A program made the position numbers and the translations under genes. A stretch of 64,000 nt of DNA from JBECKX01 sp964468475 (GTDB lineage Bacteria; Zixibacteria; MSB-5A5; CAIYYT01), in assembly GCA_964468475.1 (NCBI GenBank), contig CAYXUL010000010.1, forward strand, positions 3,147 through 67,146. The letters run 5' to 3'. A model generated the notes under the pieces. The model saw only the letters and a list, made by a program, of their open reading frames with translations, was not told the origin of the DNA and did no database searches. This document shows, in pieces, positions 16,474-25,712 of this stretch (positions within the stretch are counted from its first letter, which is position 1; every line of letters begins with the position of its first letter).

Positions 16474-18612
16474 CTATACCATTTGGGCCTGCTGCTGCTT
16501 CGCCGCAGCGGCTGGCTCAAGTTCGATCACACGGTCAGCAGTTCCATTGAAGCTTTCGTCAGCCGTCAACAGGATTACTTGATACTCTGATGCAAACTCA
16601 CTCAGGATGTTTACCGCCTGGCTGCTGCGCGACGAATCGAGCAACATGAATGGCTCATCGCACACCAGAGGTGGTCTTGCGTCTGCACAAAGGACTCGGA
16701 TCAGGCCGAGCCGCAGTGCCAGCGAAGCGCAGTCTCTAGTGCCGGTCGACAGGCTATCATGAGCGTTTTGCCAGCCGTTGCCATCACGGCTGATCTGCCA
16801 CGCCAGTGACTGTCGGTCAAGCGAAAGCCTGGTCCAGCGGCCGGAGGTGAGTTGATTCAGGTAGCGGGAAGCTTCCTCTTCTACCCGTTCGACTGACGAT
16901 TTAAGCACTTTGCGCCGTGCCTCTTCCAGATATCGAAGCATGATCTCAGCCTGCTCAGCCTCCTGTGTGAGTAAGGCGATCTGATTCTGAGCCTCGGTGA
17001 CGCGCTCTTCCAGCGGCGCGAGAATATCGCTGCCGGCTTCCAGAAACTCAAGTTTGTGCTCCAGAACCTGATTTTCTTCCTGCATCGTGTTTTGTTTCCT
17101 GTCAAGATCGGTCAGGTCTTTCTGCAGTTTCTCCAACTCGGTTGCGCTGACAGCGTAGGCGCGATGCTTCTCATAGATCTGCTGCTGCTCGGTCATCCGC
17201 AGGGTCATCTGCTCGAGTTCATCTTCGAGATCCTTCAGGTTACTGTCTCCCAGCAGGGACTCGTACCTCGACACCAGGCTCTTGATATCGCGGTCAAGAT
17301 CTCGGTATTCCTCGTACATGTCGGAGAGTTGATCAGCCTCTTTGGCTTTGAACTTCTTCAGGTGCGCGTTCAGGCTCTCTTCATTCTCCTGCATTCGGTC
17401 GACTTCCCTGGAGAGCCGTTCGGTAATCTGAAGCAGCTGCGCCTTCAAGGCTGAATGTGAACGGATCGCACCAATCCAGAGGAAAAGCGCGATGATGGCG
17501 ACGAGGAATGCCGCCCCACCGGAGCCGAGGTAGAGCAGATCGGCCATCCGTTGCCAGAAGAATACACTGACGCCGGTACCAAGCAGCGCCAGGACTATTA
17601 GTACTTTGTACCATTGGCCCGGAGTAGCTTCGTAGGTTGCCTGTTGGCTGTCTTCTTTCTGCTGGCGCAAATCCTCCACCCTGCCCTGATACAGCTTCAA
17701 CTGCGTCGACAAACTCTCAGCCGACTTGACATCCGAGCGTTCGACTTTGATAATCGCGCGCAACGATTCTTTCTTGCTGGCGATCATTCCCCGGATATCC
17801 TGCGCCTCGCGCGTCCGACGACCCAGATCAAGGAAGGCCTCACGCTCCTTCTCGACGTTTTGAGCCGCTTCAAACGCGAGCTTGCTCATTTTGAAGATCT
17901 CAAGTTTTTCGTCGAACTCTTTCTTTGCCTTCAGTTCCTCTTCTCGTCCGCGCAGTAGTTTCTGACGAACGTCGTGAAGTTCAACAGTCTTCGACTTGCT
18001 GGTTTCCAGCTCAGCGTTCCAAACTTCCACCTGCGTTTCCAGAGCCTTTATTTCGCCATGCCCATCCTCGCCATTGATCTCGGTGATGCGATTATGGAGT
18101 CTATTGAGCACTCGCGAAGCCAACAATTCGTCCTTGTTCTGATTGAGGAGGGTTTCCAGCTTATCCTTGATAGCATCCGCTCCGCGTTCGATGCTGCCCA
18201 GCTCGCCTTGCTGCATGAAGGCTGTTGCCAGATAGAAGTCGGGCTCAGAAAAACCGAGTGCCTCAGTAAGTTTCTCTCTTACATCGGCGGCGGTATTCCA
18301 TTTTGAGCCACTCTCTACCTCTTCCAGGAGGCACAATTCCGTGGTAACATCTTTGGTAAGCTTCAGCACGTGCCCGTCGTGCTCATACTCTAAATGGATC
18401 ATGAAAGGATGCTCTTCCGACCAGCTCTTGAATTTTTCGGCTTCGGGAGATCCTGACGTTGCGTCGGCAAACAGCACCGTCAGCAGTGCTTGTGCCAAAG
18501 TTGATTTGCCACTATCGTTTCCACCTCTGGCAACGTTAAAGCCCTCTCCGAATTCGAAGCTGCCGTCGTTGAAGCAGCCAAAACGCTTCACTTCACAACG
18601 CAATATTTTCAT
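16474..18612 (-). CDS. YhaN/SbcC/Rad50-like AAA ATPase with coiled coil and membrane helices
   Basis: 712 residues. Walker A GGNDSGKS (30-37) follows FGCFNDGSFEF, as in RecF/SbcC proteins. Long coiled coils occupy roughly 170-320 and 395-560. Between them are two hydrophobic helices (VLIVLALLGTGVSVFFW and AAFLVAIIALFLWIGAI), the YhaN-type layout in place of the Rad50 zinc hook. The C-terminus has the signature LSTGTRDCASLALRLGL and Walker B PLVCDEPFMLLD, so ATPase function looks intact. Its ATG shares a base with the stop of the partner phosphoesterase gene (TAATG). It is presumably a DNA-end or stress-related ATPase at the membrane. Confidence 0.85.
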   Translation of the reverse strand: MKILRCEVKRFGCFNDGSFEFGEGFNVARGGNDSGKSTLAQALLTVLFADATSGSPEAEKFKSWSEEHPFMIHLEYEHDGHVLKLTKDVTTELCLLEEVESGSKWNTAADVREKLTEALGFSEPDFYLATAFMQQGELGSIERGADAIKDKLETLLNQNKDELLASRVLNRLHNRITEINGEDGHGEIKALETQVEVWNAELETSKSKTVELHDVRQKLLRGREEELKAKKEFDEKLEIFKMSKLAFEAAQNVEKEREAFLDLGRRTREAQDIRGMIASKKESLRAIIKVERSDVKSAESLSTQLKLYQGRVEDLRQQKEDSQQATYEATPGQWYKVLIVLALLGTGVSVFFWQRMADLLYLGSGGAAFLVAIIALFLWIGAIRSHSALKAQLLQITERLSREVDRMQENEESLNAHLKKFKAKEADQLSDMYEEYRDLDRDIKSLVSRYESLLGDSNLKDLEDELEQMTLRMTEQQQIYEKHRAYAVSATELEKLQKDLTDLDRKQNTMQEENQVLEHKLEFLEAGSDILAPLEERVTEAQNQIALLTQEAEQAEIMLRYLEEARRKVLKSSVERVEEEASRYLNQLTSGRWTRLSLDRQSLAWQISRDGNGWQNAHDSLSTGTRDCASLALRLGLIRVLCADARPPLVCDEPFMLLDSSRSSQAVNILSEFASEYQVILLTADESFNGTADRVIELEPAAAAKQQQAQMV

Positions 18613-19718
18613 TACATCACATCCTTGCCAGAGAGTAAGGCCCTACCGGTGGTGAGAGCCATCAAATATCCCTTCTGCAACTCCTGCGGCGCATTGTCAT
18701 AGCCTTCCCTCACAAGTGCGGCAAATTCGTTGACGAGGCTGCTGGAGCTTTCCTGCATTTCGTCGATCAGGCGCTCGTCAAACTCTCGCTCATCGATAAC
18801 GACGAATCGGCAGAATTTCTCACTAAAGTTCTTTCTCAGGGACGGTAGATCAACGAAGCCATCTCGAGACGGCCTGCCGGTTAAGCGGGCTCTCATGATT
18901 GTCGCAGTATCGACCTTGCTTTGCAGTTCTCTCTCGATTTCAAGCGTATAGCGGAAGTTCTCCGAATTAAACTCATAGTCGACCCATTTGAGCTTGCCTA
19001 CTTCGCGGTGTGCCAGATCAACTGTCTCCTCGGAGATTTGTACGATCAGTGCGCGTCCGGCGTCACCTTCGACAAAATCAATCCCCTCCGGCGAGCCGGA
19101 GCTGACAGTATTATCCGACCAGCGATTGAATCCCACGCTTCCACCTACGGCGACGTAGTTGAACCGACCGGCGGACGATGCCTCTTGAGCAAGCGGAGAG
19201 AGTTCGAGCTCTCCGGACTCACCGCTGATAACGCCGGTGGACAGCACCAATATCTGCAGGCCGGCGGGCTTGATGTCGCTCGGCAATTGCTGCTTTGTAC
19301 TCCCGGCAGGTATGCCATACACCGTGAAGCCGAGGTCGGGAAAATCAGCGCTAAGCTTTCCGTCTACGCCAAGTATCGTAAGATTGTCCGGGAGGCGGCG
19401 CAGCCGCAGCTGGCGGTACACCGAGGTCTCGTCCAGTGCGTCAGCGCTGCCGGGAACAAGCACTACCGGAATTCTTCCCAGTCGCTCTATCTGCCGAACC
19501 GCAAAGTCAATCAGGTTTCGCGAAATCAGATTCGCCGCAAACAAGTTTCCGGCAATGATGACGCCGTCGACGCCTTCGTCAAGCGCGACCTTGATGGTGC
19601 GTTCGAAGGTTTCTTTGATAGCGCTACGTACCAGGTCCCCTGCTTTGCCCAGCTGCGGAAAGTTTCTCCCAAGCTGAACATCGGAAATGTGAAGGATTTT
19701 TATCGTTTTTGTCGCCAT
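18612..19718 (-). CDS. SbcD/YhaO-like metallophosphoesterase fold, metal ligands lost
   Basis: 368 residues from ATG 19718 (GAGG 9 nt upstream; a TTG at 19733 is the alternative). The fold is clear (IKILHISDVQLGRNF, then VDGVIIAGNLFAAN, IPVVLVPGSAD, LQILVLSTGV, FNYVAVGGSVGF) and matches the order of YhaO/Mre11 nucleases. Each metal motif is changed: DxH to DVQ, GDLFD to GNLFA, GNHD to GSAD, the lone His to Ser, GHxH to GGSV. It should have no nuclease activity. Since it is translationally coupled to an intact YhaN-like ATPase, it probably serves as a structural or sensing subunit. Confidence 0.78.
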   Translation of the reverse strand: MATKTIKILHISDVQLGRNFPQLGKAGDLVRSAIKETFERTIKVALDEGVDGVIIAGNLFAANLISRNLIDFAVRQIERLGRIPVVLVPGSADALDETSVYRQLRLRRLPDNLTILGVDGKLSADFPDLGFTVYGIPAGSTKQQLPSDIKPAGLQILVLSTGVISGESGELELSPLAQEASSAGRFNYVAVGGSVGFNRWSDNTVSSGSPEGIDFVEGDAGRALIVQISEETVDLAHREVGKLKWVDYEFNSENFRYTLEIERELQSKVDTATIMRARLTGRPSRDGFVDLPSLRKNFSEKFCRFVVIDEREFDERLIDEMQESSSSLVNEFAALVREGYDNAPQELQKGYLMALTTGRALLSGKDVM

Positions 19719-19860
19719 CTTAGCCAGCCTCAACCCTGCCGACGGCGCAATTTTGTCTCCCGAATACTACAGGCTCGGAAGACGGTCTTTGCGATGCGGC
19801 AATTCAGGTTAATCATATGTTAACTTGTGATCTCAACTTCCAGTTGTGAACCTCGGCGAG

Positions 19861-19989
19861 TTAACCCGGGGGCCAGTTTTTAGATATCACTGCCAGCACA
19901 CTGCTACAGAAAGGGCATGTTGAGTCCCAGGCATTGGCCTCGATCTCAAGTGCCACTCTGCACCGCTTTCTGCCATGCCCGACGAACAT
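19861..19989 (-). CDS. Possible small CPxC protein, perhaps a frameshifted remnant
   Basis: A 42-codon frame with ATG at 19989 contains RCRVALEIEANAWDSTCPFC, which looks like one half of a zinc ribbon or a leader. Just upstream an overlapping minus-strand frame reads SLTCAELIALRASRDVRRAWQKAV before a stop at ~19941, again protein-like. The two together could be one short gene broken by a frameshift (real or a sequencing error). No ribosome site is clear. The rest of 19719-20099 shows nothing else. Confidence 0.25.
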   Translation of the reverse strand: MFVGHGRKRCRVALEIEANAWDSTCPFCSSVLAVISKNWPPG

Positions 19990-20099
19990 CGCGAGACGCC
20001 CGCAAAGCGATTAACTCAGCACAGGTCAAAGAATTATAGTTCTCTTCTGAAAGTATCGGTAAGATGTGCGCGAAAATTCAGCAGCGATTCTGAGGATAT

Positions 20100-21815
20100 C
20101 TAGAGAATTTGCTGGTTGATCTTGCGGTAGATCAACATCGGCGGAATCGTCCCCTCGCTTAAGATCATGTCGTGGAAGCGCTTGAGAGAGTAGTCGGCTC
20201 CCATTTTCCGGGCGAATGCATCTCTGATCTGCTCGATCTCCAGCTTTCCGATCAAGTAAGTCATCGGTTGAAGCGGGGTAAGCGTATAGCGGCTCACTTC
20301 AGTCTCAACAAAATCCATCGGCATGTTCAAATTCTCCATCATCCAGTCGATCGCCTGCTGGTAAGTGAACTGGCCGGTCTGCAGCTTGGTGTCAACGATG
20401 ATTCGAGCGGCCCGGAACCTTTGCCCGGCAATCACCTTTAGTTGAATCCGCGGGTCGTCCTCATAGAAGCCTGCCTTGAACATAGCTTCTTCGCAATAAA
20501 GCGCCCAACCCTCCGCCATCATGCTGTTTTGCTGTATGCGACGAATCAGCGACGGGTGATTGTTAGCCAGCTGCAGTTGCAGGTGATGGCCGGGATAGGC
20601 TTCATGGACTACGGATGTCCTGAATCCACGCTTGTAGCAATAGCGGAAGAAAGCTGAGCGGTCGGCATCATCCAGAGAATCGGGCAACGGCTGCACGTAG
20701 AATCGGCCGATTTGCCTGGTTTCGAACGGGCCGGCAGGCTGGTAGGCCACGCCGCCGATAATATTCCGCAGGAATTTGGGAGTTTCCACCGGGACACACT
20801 TCCCCACTTCCGGCGGAATCGTGGCGAAGTCATGGTCCTTTACCCAATCCCGGGTTTTGTTTATCTCCCACTGAAAGTAGTCGAGGATATCCTGCCGGTT
20901 GAAGCTCTTCGGGACAAAGATATCGTAGTCACGGTCGGGAGGGAGAGCTGAGATCACATTGCTGAGAGAATCGTAGCGCTGATCAAGATCCTCAAACAAC
21001 GCCTCGCCAAGTTTCTGCAGAGAGTCAACGTCGAAATCAACGAAGTACACTTGCTTGAGCCGTCGATTATACTCCGCGCGACCAATCGCAAACGGCTGAC
21101 CGGCACGATCGCGGAAGTTCCCGAGGAAGTCCTGAAAATCAAGCAGGGCGTTGGTGGCGTCGGAAAACGCACTCTCGACCTCCTCTTGCTTGTCAGGATA
21201 GAGTTCAGAAAAGTGAGCCGCGACGTCGTTGAGAAAATCTGAGCCTGTCTCAGCTTCCTGAGCAGCGAGCAAAACCCAGATTGCCGGCGGTTCTTTGAAA
21301 CGCTTGCGTGCTTGCTCCAGAAACGACGGCAGCTTCTTGACCCTGGCCATGATGCGGTCGAATTTTTCCTCGTCCGTCAGCGAGGGTGAGATTAGCAATG
21401 AGTAGACACCGTCAATGGCCGTACTGCTGAAAAGCTTGGGATTGTCCTTGAACAGCAACGACTTTGACAGTGATTCTATATCCTCGGTCAAATTCGATTC
21501 CAGCAGGAGATAGTCGATCTGGGCATCAGTGCTGAGACTGGCTTCATCTACCTTGTGGAGCTTGCCGCGCAGGCTCTTTAGCTCTCTCACCGTGCGGTCA
21601 GTAGATCTGTTCGAAAAGTCGGGATACTCCTTATCCCCATCATGTTCTCCCATGTAGGTTGCATGGACTGGGTCCCAGGTGAGCTGAAGCTGAACATACT
21701 CCTGCCCCAATTTCTGCAATTGCTCCTCTGCCTTTGAGCCCTGAGCGAGTATAATCGGGGAACTGCACAGCCCGATCAGCAGGGCTGCGATGATGAACGG
21801 CCTGTTCAGGATCAT
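20100..21815 (-). CDS. DUF885-family secreted zinc peptidase
   Basis: 571 residues. A signal peptide (1-24, ending IILAQ) is followed by a long helical domain. The DUF885 motif VVHEAYPGHHLQ (His-Glu...His-His) near residue 400, followed by MAEGWALYCEE, fits an HExxH-like zinc site with a downstream Glu ligand. The family's activity is poorly defined; peptidase or carboxypeptidase action in the periplasm is likely. The ATG has GAGG 7 nt upstream. It lies 38 nt downstream of rlmD on the same strand and may be read with it. Confidence 0.88.
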   Translation of the reverse strand: MILNRPFIIAALLIGLCSSPIILAQGSKAEEQLQKLGQEYVQLQLTWDPVHATYMGEHDGDKEYPDFSNRSTDRTVRELKSLRGKLHKVDEASLSTDAQIDYLLLESNLTEDIESLSKSLLFKDNPKLFSSTAIDGVYSLLISPSLTDEEKFDRIMARVKKLPSFLEQARKRFKEPPAIWVLLAAQEAETGSDFLNDVAAHFSELYPDKQEEVESAFSDATNALLDFQDFLGNFRDRAGQPFAIGRAEYNRRLKQVYFVDFDVDSLQKLGEALFEDLDQRYDSLSNVISALPPDRDYDIFVPKSFNRQDILDYFQWEINKTRDWVKDHDFATIPPEVGKCVPVETPKFLRNIIGGVAYQPAGPFETRQIGRFYVQPLPDSLDDADRSAFFRYCYKRGFRTSVVHEAYPGHHLQLQLANNHPSLIRRIQQNSMMAEGWALYCEEAMFKAGFYEDDPRIQLKVIAGQRFRAARIIVDTKLQTGQFTYQQAIDWMMENLNMPMDFVETEVSRYTLTPLQPMTYLIGKLEIEQIRDAFARKMGADYSLKRFHDMILSEGTIPPMLIYRKINQQIL

Positions 21816-21853
21816 CTATCTACCTCTGATTTTACGGAGTTGCAAGTCAACTC

Positions 21854-23320
21854 TCAGCTTTCACTGCTATCATTCTGCGTTGGCTTTGGCCCAGATTCCT
21901 CCGATTCCGGCTCAGGATATTCCGGATCGGGAACCAGGGTTGCCACTGCTTCGACATGCGCCGTTTGCGGAAACATGTCAACTGGTGTTACCCGCGTAGT
22001 GCGATATCCCAGGCGCTGAAATTCTGCCAGATCGCGCGCAAAAGTCGCGGGATTGCACGATACCGCTACGATTCGTTGTGGCCGCAATCGCACCAGTCTG
22101 CGGATAGCTTTGCTGTCCATTCCGGCGCGTGGCGGATCGGTAACCACCAGATCGAACTGTTCATTATTTTCTGCCAATTCCACGAGCTTTCGACGCACAT
22201 CGCCGGCGAAAAACTCAGTATTGGTTATACCGTTTAGTTCGGCATTATGTTTAGCCATCTCGATTGAATCTTCGTTGATTTCCACGCCAACGACACTCTT
22301 CACCCGGTCCGCCAGGTACATGCCAATAGTTCCACAGCCACAGAAAAGATCGAGAACTCTTGACTGCTCGCTAAGCTCAGCGTGCTCAACGATAACGTCG
22401 TATAGATTCTGCGTCTGCCGGCTGTTGGTCTGGAAGAAAGAGAACGGCGTGATCTTGAATTCCAAGCGTCCGATTGTTTCAGTCAGGAACTCCTCGCCGA
22501 ACACAACGTTGACCTCGTCCCCTACTGCTATGTTGGCCTTGCGGGAATTGACCGTGTGAAACAGGGACGTTAACCCTTCGGCTTCATCGACGATAGCCTT
22601 GAAAAGAGCATCTTTACCCTCAAACTCTCGATTAAAGGTAACCAGATTCAGCATGAAATCGCCTGTGAGTTTTCCCTCCCTGACTACCAGGAAACGGAGC
22701 TCGCCGCTGCCGGTCCTTTCATCCATGAAGGAAATTCCCAGCTCATGTGCCTTGCTGCGAATCAGTTTGAGGGCCGCTACAGAGCGCTCCGATTGCAGAT
22801 AACACTCCTCAAGATCAAAGACCTGATCATAACGCCCCTTGACGTGTAATCCGGCCGCAGGTCGCTGTTCATCCGAGCCGAATGAGTACTCCATCTTGTT
22901 CCTGTAAAAGAACGGCTCCGCCGCGGCAACGGGCTCATCAATGGCAACATGTTCCAGCTTGCCAATCCTTTGCAGGGCGGCCTGCACGAACTCCACCTTG
23001 AACTTGAGCTGATCATCGTAACTTATCGCCTGCCAATTACATCCGCCGCAGCGACCGAAGTGACGACAGCGCGGTTCAATCCGGCGGTCGGATGGGGTCA
23101 CGACACGGAGCATTTTCGCAAAAGCAAAGCGTCGTTTGACCTCGGTGATTTCGCATTCGATCGTGTCACCCGGTACTCCGAAGTCTGCCATGACTACCAT
23201 CCCCTCGAAGCGGCCCACTGACTTGCCGGTCGGTGCCAGATTATGCACCTCGATTTCGACGATGTCGCCTTTCCTGAGCTTGTCTCTGATGATAATGTCC
23301 TTCCTTATCTTCTCGGTCAC
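21854..23320 (-). CDS. rlmD: 23S rRNA (uracil-C5)-methyltransferase, TrmA/RlmD family
   Basis: 488 residues, GTG start. An N-terminal TRAM domain (KGDIVEIEVHNLAPTGKSVGRFEG) is followed by the 4Fe-4S cysteines CRHFGRCGGC and a later Cys (ECYLQ). The SAM-binding motif is VLDLFCGCGTIGMYLA and the catalytic cysteine lies in VSCNPATFARDL. It adds a methyl group to a uridine of rRNA (U1939 in E. coli for RlmD); the exact position could instead be that of RlmC or of an archaeal-type enzyme. An acidic tail of ~25 residues (PEPESEES) is extra. No clear ribosome site precedes the GTG. Confidence 0.9.
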   Translation of the reverse strand: MTEKIRKDIIIRDKLRKGDIVEIEVHNLAPTGKSVGRFEGMVVMADFGVPGDTIECEITEVKRRFAFAKMLRVVTPSDRRIEPRCRHFGRCGGCNWQAISYDDQLKFKVEFVQAALQRIGKLEHVAIDEPVAAAEPFFYRNKMEYSFGSDEQRPAAGLHVKGRYDQVFDLEECYLQSERSVAALKLIRSKAHELGISFMDERTGSGELRFLVVREGKLTGDFMLNLVTFNREFEGKDALFKAIVDEAEGLTSLFHTVNSRKANIAVGDEVNVVFGEEFLTETIGRLEFKITPFSFFQTNSRQTQNLYDVIVEHAELSEQSRVLDLFCGCGTIGMYLADRVKSVVGVEINEDSIEMAKHNAELNGITNTEFFAGDVRRKLVELAENNEQFDLVVTDPPRAGMDSKAIRRLVRLRPQRIVAVSCNPATFARDLAEFQRLGYRTTRVTPVDMFPQTAHVEAVATLVPDPEYPEPESEESGPKPTQNDSSES

Positions 23321-23417
23321 AGGGATGTGAAGTTATCAGATCGCCTGAAAATGGCAAAGCAAAAATCGACGGCGCCGCGTAAACCCGTGTTTGTATAACG
23401 CGTAGTAAAATAGCATC

Positions 23418-24596
23418 GTGGAATTTCGAGCGGAGATGAAAAGCGAGCAAGTGAGGTATATGGTGTCAGGCAAACTGAGGCGAATTTGCATACTGATTAC
23501 GATGATCATGTTAGCGGGGGATCTTGCACCGGTGGCTCGGGGCGGTGAAGCGACTCTCCAGCCGGTGGAATTCGGGCCAACTTTCAGCAGACTTCGCTAT
23601 AAGCCGTCGCAGCCGTTTTCCGGATCAATCAAGTTCGCTACCAAGCCGCAGTTTGGAAAGCCGGCAACTCTTCACGTTGAACTCACGTCGCACGCGAAGC
23701 TTGACACCACTCAAGTATTCGAATTCGTGACCCTGGGAGCACGGCCCGTAGAGTTTTCGCCTGGAAGCTTACAGTGGGAACCACCCATCGACTCAGGCGC
23801 CACCAAGTCATTTGACGTAGTTTTTACTCCCAGCTGGGTTGGCAGCTACGATATCGTCTTGTCACGCGCGATCAACCGTGATTGGCAGAACCTGGGAAGG
23901 CTGGTTCTAACCCTTGATGAGGACGGAAATGTACTCTGCGCCGCACCAATCGAGGTTTGCGGCGCTGCTGCGGTACCATTACACCCTTACCGAAAAGCAA
24001 GCAAGCTGATACTGACCTTTCCGCAGATTCCGGAGCGCAAGAACCAGCCCTCCAACCGTGACTTTTCTGCAAGCTTCGAGCTTCTAACCCCACCAGGAAA
24101 GGGCGACACAACTGCAATGGAGATCAGGCTGGAATGTTACCGCAACCTCTATAGTGAAGTACAATTCGTTGCTGAGCATTCAACAAATGTGAAAATCGCA
24201 AGAATGCCGACATCGTGGGGGAACGCTGTCGGAGTGCGAAAGGATCATCGTTATTTTACTGATACACTGAGCTTCGTCCTGCTTAAGGACGGACTTTCAT
24301 ACCTTGATTTCCAGGTGATTGGGCGAAATCCTCAGGCTCCGCGCGGTGATCATATTACAACCGATTTCCCGTTATATTTTCTGACCAGTCCCGATGGCGG
24401 ATTGCTCTTTTTCGGAGACTTCGACCCAATTGCGCGCTTTACCTCTACCGATAAATCTCTGCTCGGCTCGCTGACAAATTTGCCCGCGGCAGGCTCGAGC
24501 GAATTCAGAATCAGGTACACGCTCTCAAAGCCGGATTTCCGGGCTGCTGAAGATTCAACCGCATCAGATTCGGCTGAGACTTCAAAGAACAAATAA
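23418..24596 (+). CDS. Secreted protein of unknown function
   Basis: 392 residues from GTG 23418, but the signal peptide (LRRICILITMIMLAGDLAPVARG) begins near residue 20, so ATG 23436 or ATG 23460 may be the true start; none has a well-spaced site. The mature part looks all-beta: LHVELTSHAKLDTTQVFEFV and SFDVVFTPSWVGSYDIVLS resemble immunoglobulin-like strands. The last ~15 residues are a Ser/Asp/Lys-rich tail. I do not recognise the family. It starts divergently from rlmD (98 nt) and converges with rseP, 29 nt away. No membrane helix besides the signal. Confidence 0.6.
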   Translation: MEFRAEMKSEQVRYMVSGKLRRICILITMIMLAGDLAPVARGGEATLQPVEFGPTFSRLRYKPSQPFSGSIKFATKPQFGKPATLHVELTSHAKLDTTQVFEFVTLGARPVEFSPGSLQWEPPIDSGATKSFDVVFTPSWVGSYDIVLSRAINRDWQNLGRLVLTLDEDGNVLCAAPIEVCGAAAVPLHPYRKASKLILTFPQIPERKNQPSNRDFSASFELLTPPGKGDTTAMEIRLECYRNLYSEVQFVAEHSTNVKIARMPTSWGNAVGVRKDHRYFTDTLSFVLLKDGLSYLDFQVIGRNPQAPRGDHITTDFPLYFLTSPDGGLLFFGDFDPIARFTSTDKSLLGSLTNLPAAGSSEFRIRYTLSKPDFRAAEDSTASDSAETSKNK

Positions 24597-24625
24597 TCGG
24601 AATGATTTGGGGGAAGATAGCTAAG

Positions 24626-25699
24626 CTACCAGCCAAAGATATTGATCCGCATAATATCATTGCGGGTCACGAATATGATCAGAAGGATGAGAAACGCCAG
24701 ACCGATCTGCTGGGCAATAGCCCGCCCTCTCAGCGAAATCGGCCCACCCTTGATTTTCTCAATTGCCAAAAACAGCAACTGACCGCCATCAAGAACCGGA
24801 ATCGGCGCCAGATTAACGACACAGAGATTCACTGATAGAATAGCCGCCAGGATCAACACCGAAATAAATCCCTGCTTGGCCGCCTCTCCTGCCGCCTGGG
24901 CGATGAAGATCGGACCACCGATCAGCTTGGAAGAGGTTTGTCCACTAATCACTTGCTCAATGAACTTGAAGATCATGGCTACGTAGTAGTTGGCCATGTT
25001 GAAACCGCCTGCCAGCGCCTGCCCGAAACTCATATTATGGTATTCAACCTGACGTCCAACACCAATGCGCCCAACAACTTCTGCCTCTCCCTGCATGTTC
25101 ATGACGGTGTCGGTTCTGATCACAAGCGCTGAAGAAAGAGTATCGGTCCCCCGCAGCCAGGTAAATGACATCTTCTTGCCCGGGCTCTTGTCTACGATTT
25201 TGAAGAGATCATCGAACGAACCTACCGCTTTATTATCGACGCTGACAATCACATCGCCGCTTTTCATGCCCGCCTGCGCAGCCGGATGTCCGGGAAGCAC
25301 CTCGCCGATTGCGGCCTTATTTTCAACGGCAACCGGCTCGCCCTGGACAAAGTAGATACCAAAGAGAATCAGGATTGCGAGCACATAGTTCATGGCCGGA
25401 CCGGCAAAAACGACAAGTGCGCGCTTCCAAACCGGCTTGGACATGAATTCCCACGGTTTGCCCTCGATATCCTCATCGTCAGGCTTTTCCCCAGCCATTT
25501 TTACATAGCCGCCGAGCGGAATCCAGGAAATACAGTATTCGGTTTCACCTTTTCTGAAGCCGAACATTTTGGGAGGAAACCCCAGCGAGAAGGTCTCAAC
25601 TCGAATGCCTGACCATTTGGCTACGGCGAAATGCCCCAACTCGTGGACAAAGACGAGCAGACCCAGAACGAATATGAAAGCAAGAATTTCGCTAATCAC
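24626..25699 (-). CDS. rseP: RIP metalloprotease, site-2 protease
   Basis: 357 residues, GTG start. HELGH at residues 19-23 in the first helix is the zinc site, and the second motif is PIPVLDGGQLLF near 310. One PDZ domain lies at about 115-200 (IGEVLPGHPAAQAGMKSGDVI), fewer than the two of E. coli RseP, which explains the shorter length. It cuts anti-sigma factors inside the inner membrane after a first cleavage. It follows dxr by 13 nt, a widely conserved order (dxr-rseP) also linked to envelope synthesis. A target could be the membrane protein at 1675-2247, but that is speculation. Confidence 0.94.
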   Translation of the reverse strand: MISEILAFIFVLGLLVFVHELGHFAVAKWSGIRVETFSLGFPPKMFGFRKGETEYCISWIPLGGYVKMAGEKPDDEDIEGKPWEFMSKPVWKRALVVFAGPAMNYVLAILILFGIYFVQGEPVAVENKAAIGEVLPGHPAAQAGMKSGDVIVSVDNKAVGSFDDLFKIVDKSPGKKMSFTWLRGTDTLSSALVIRTDTVMNMQGEAEVVGRIGVGRQVEYHNMSFGQALAGGFNMANYYVAMIFKFIEQVISGQTSSKLIGGPIFIAQAAGEAAKQGFISVLILAAILSVNLCVVNLAPIPVLDGGQLLFLAIEKIKGGPISLRGRAIAQQIGLAFLILLIIFVTRNDIMRINIFGW

Positions 25700-25712
25700 G
25701 ACTTATCTAACG

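Noticed and set aside
18921..19823. 300-residue plus-strand reading frame
   Set aside because: It lies opposite the phosphoesterase gene, has no ribosome site, odd composition and no domain; it is a shadow.
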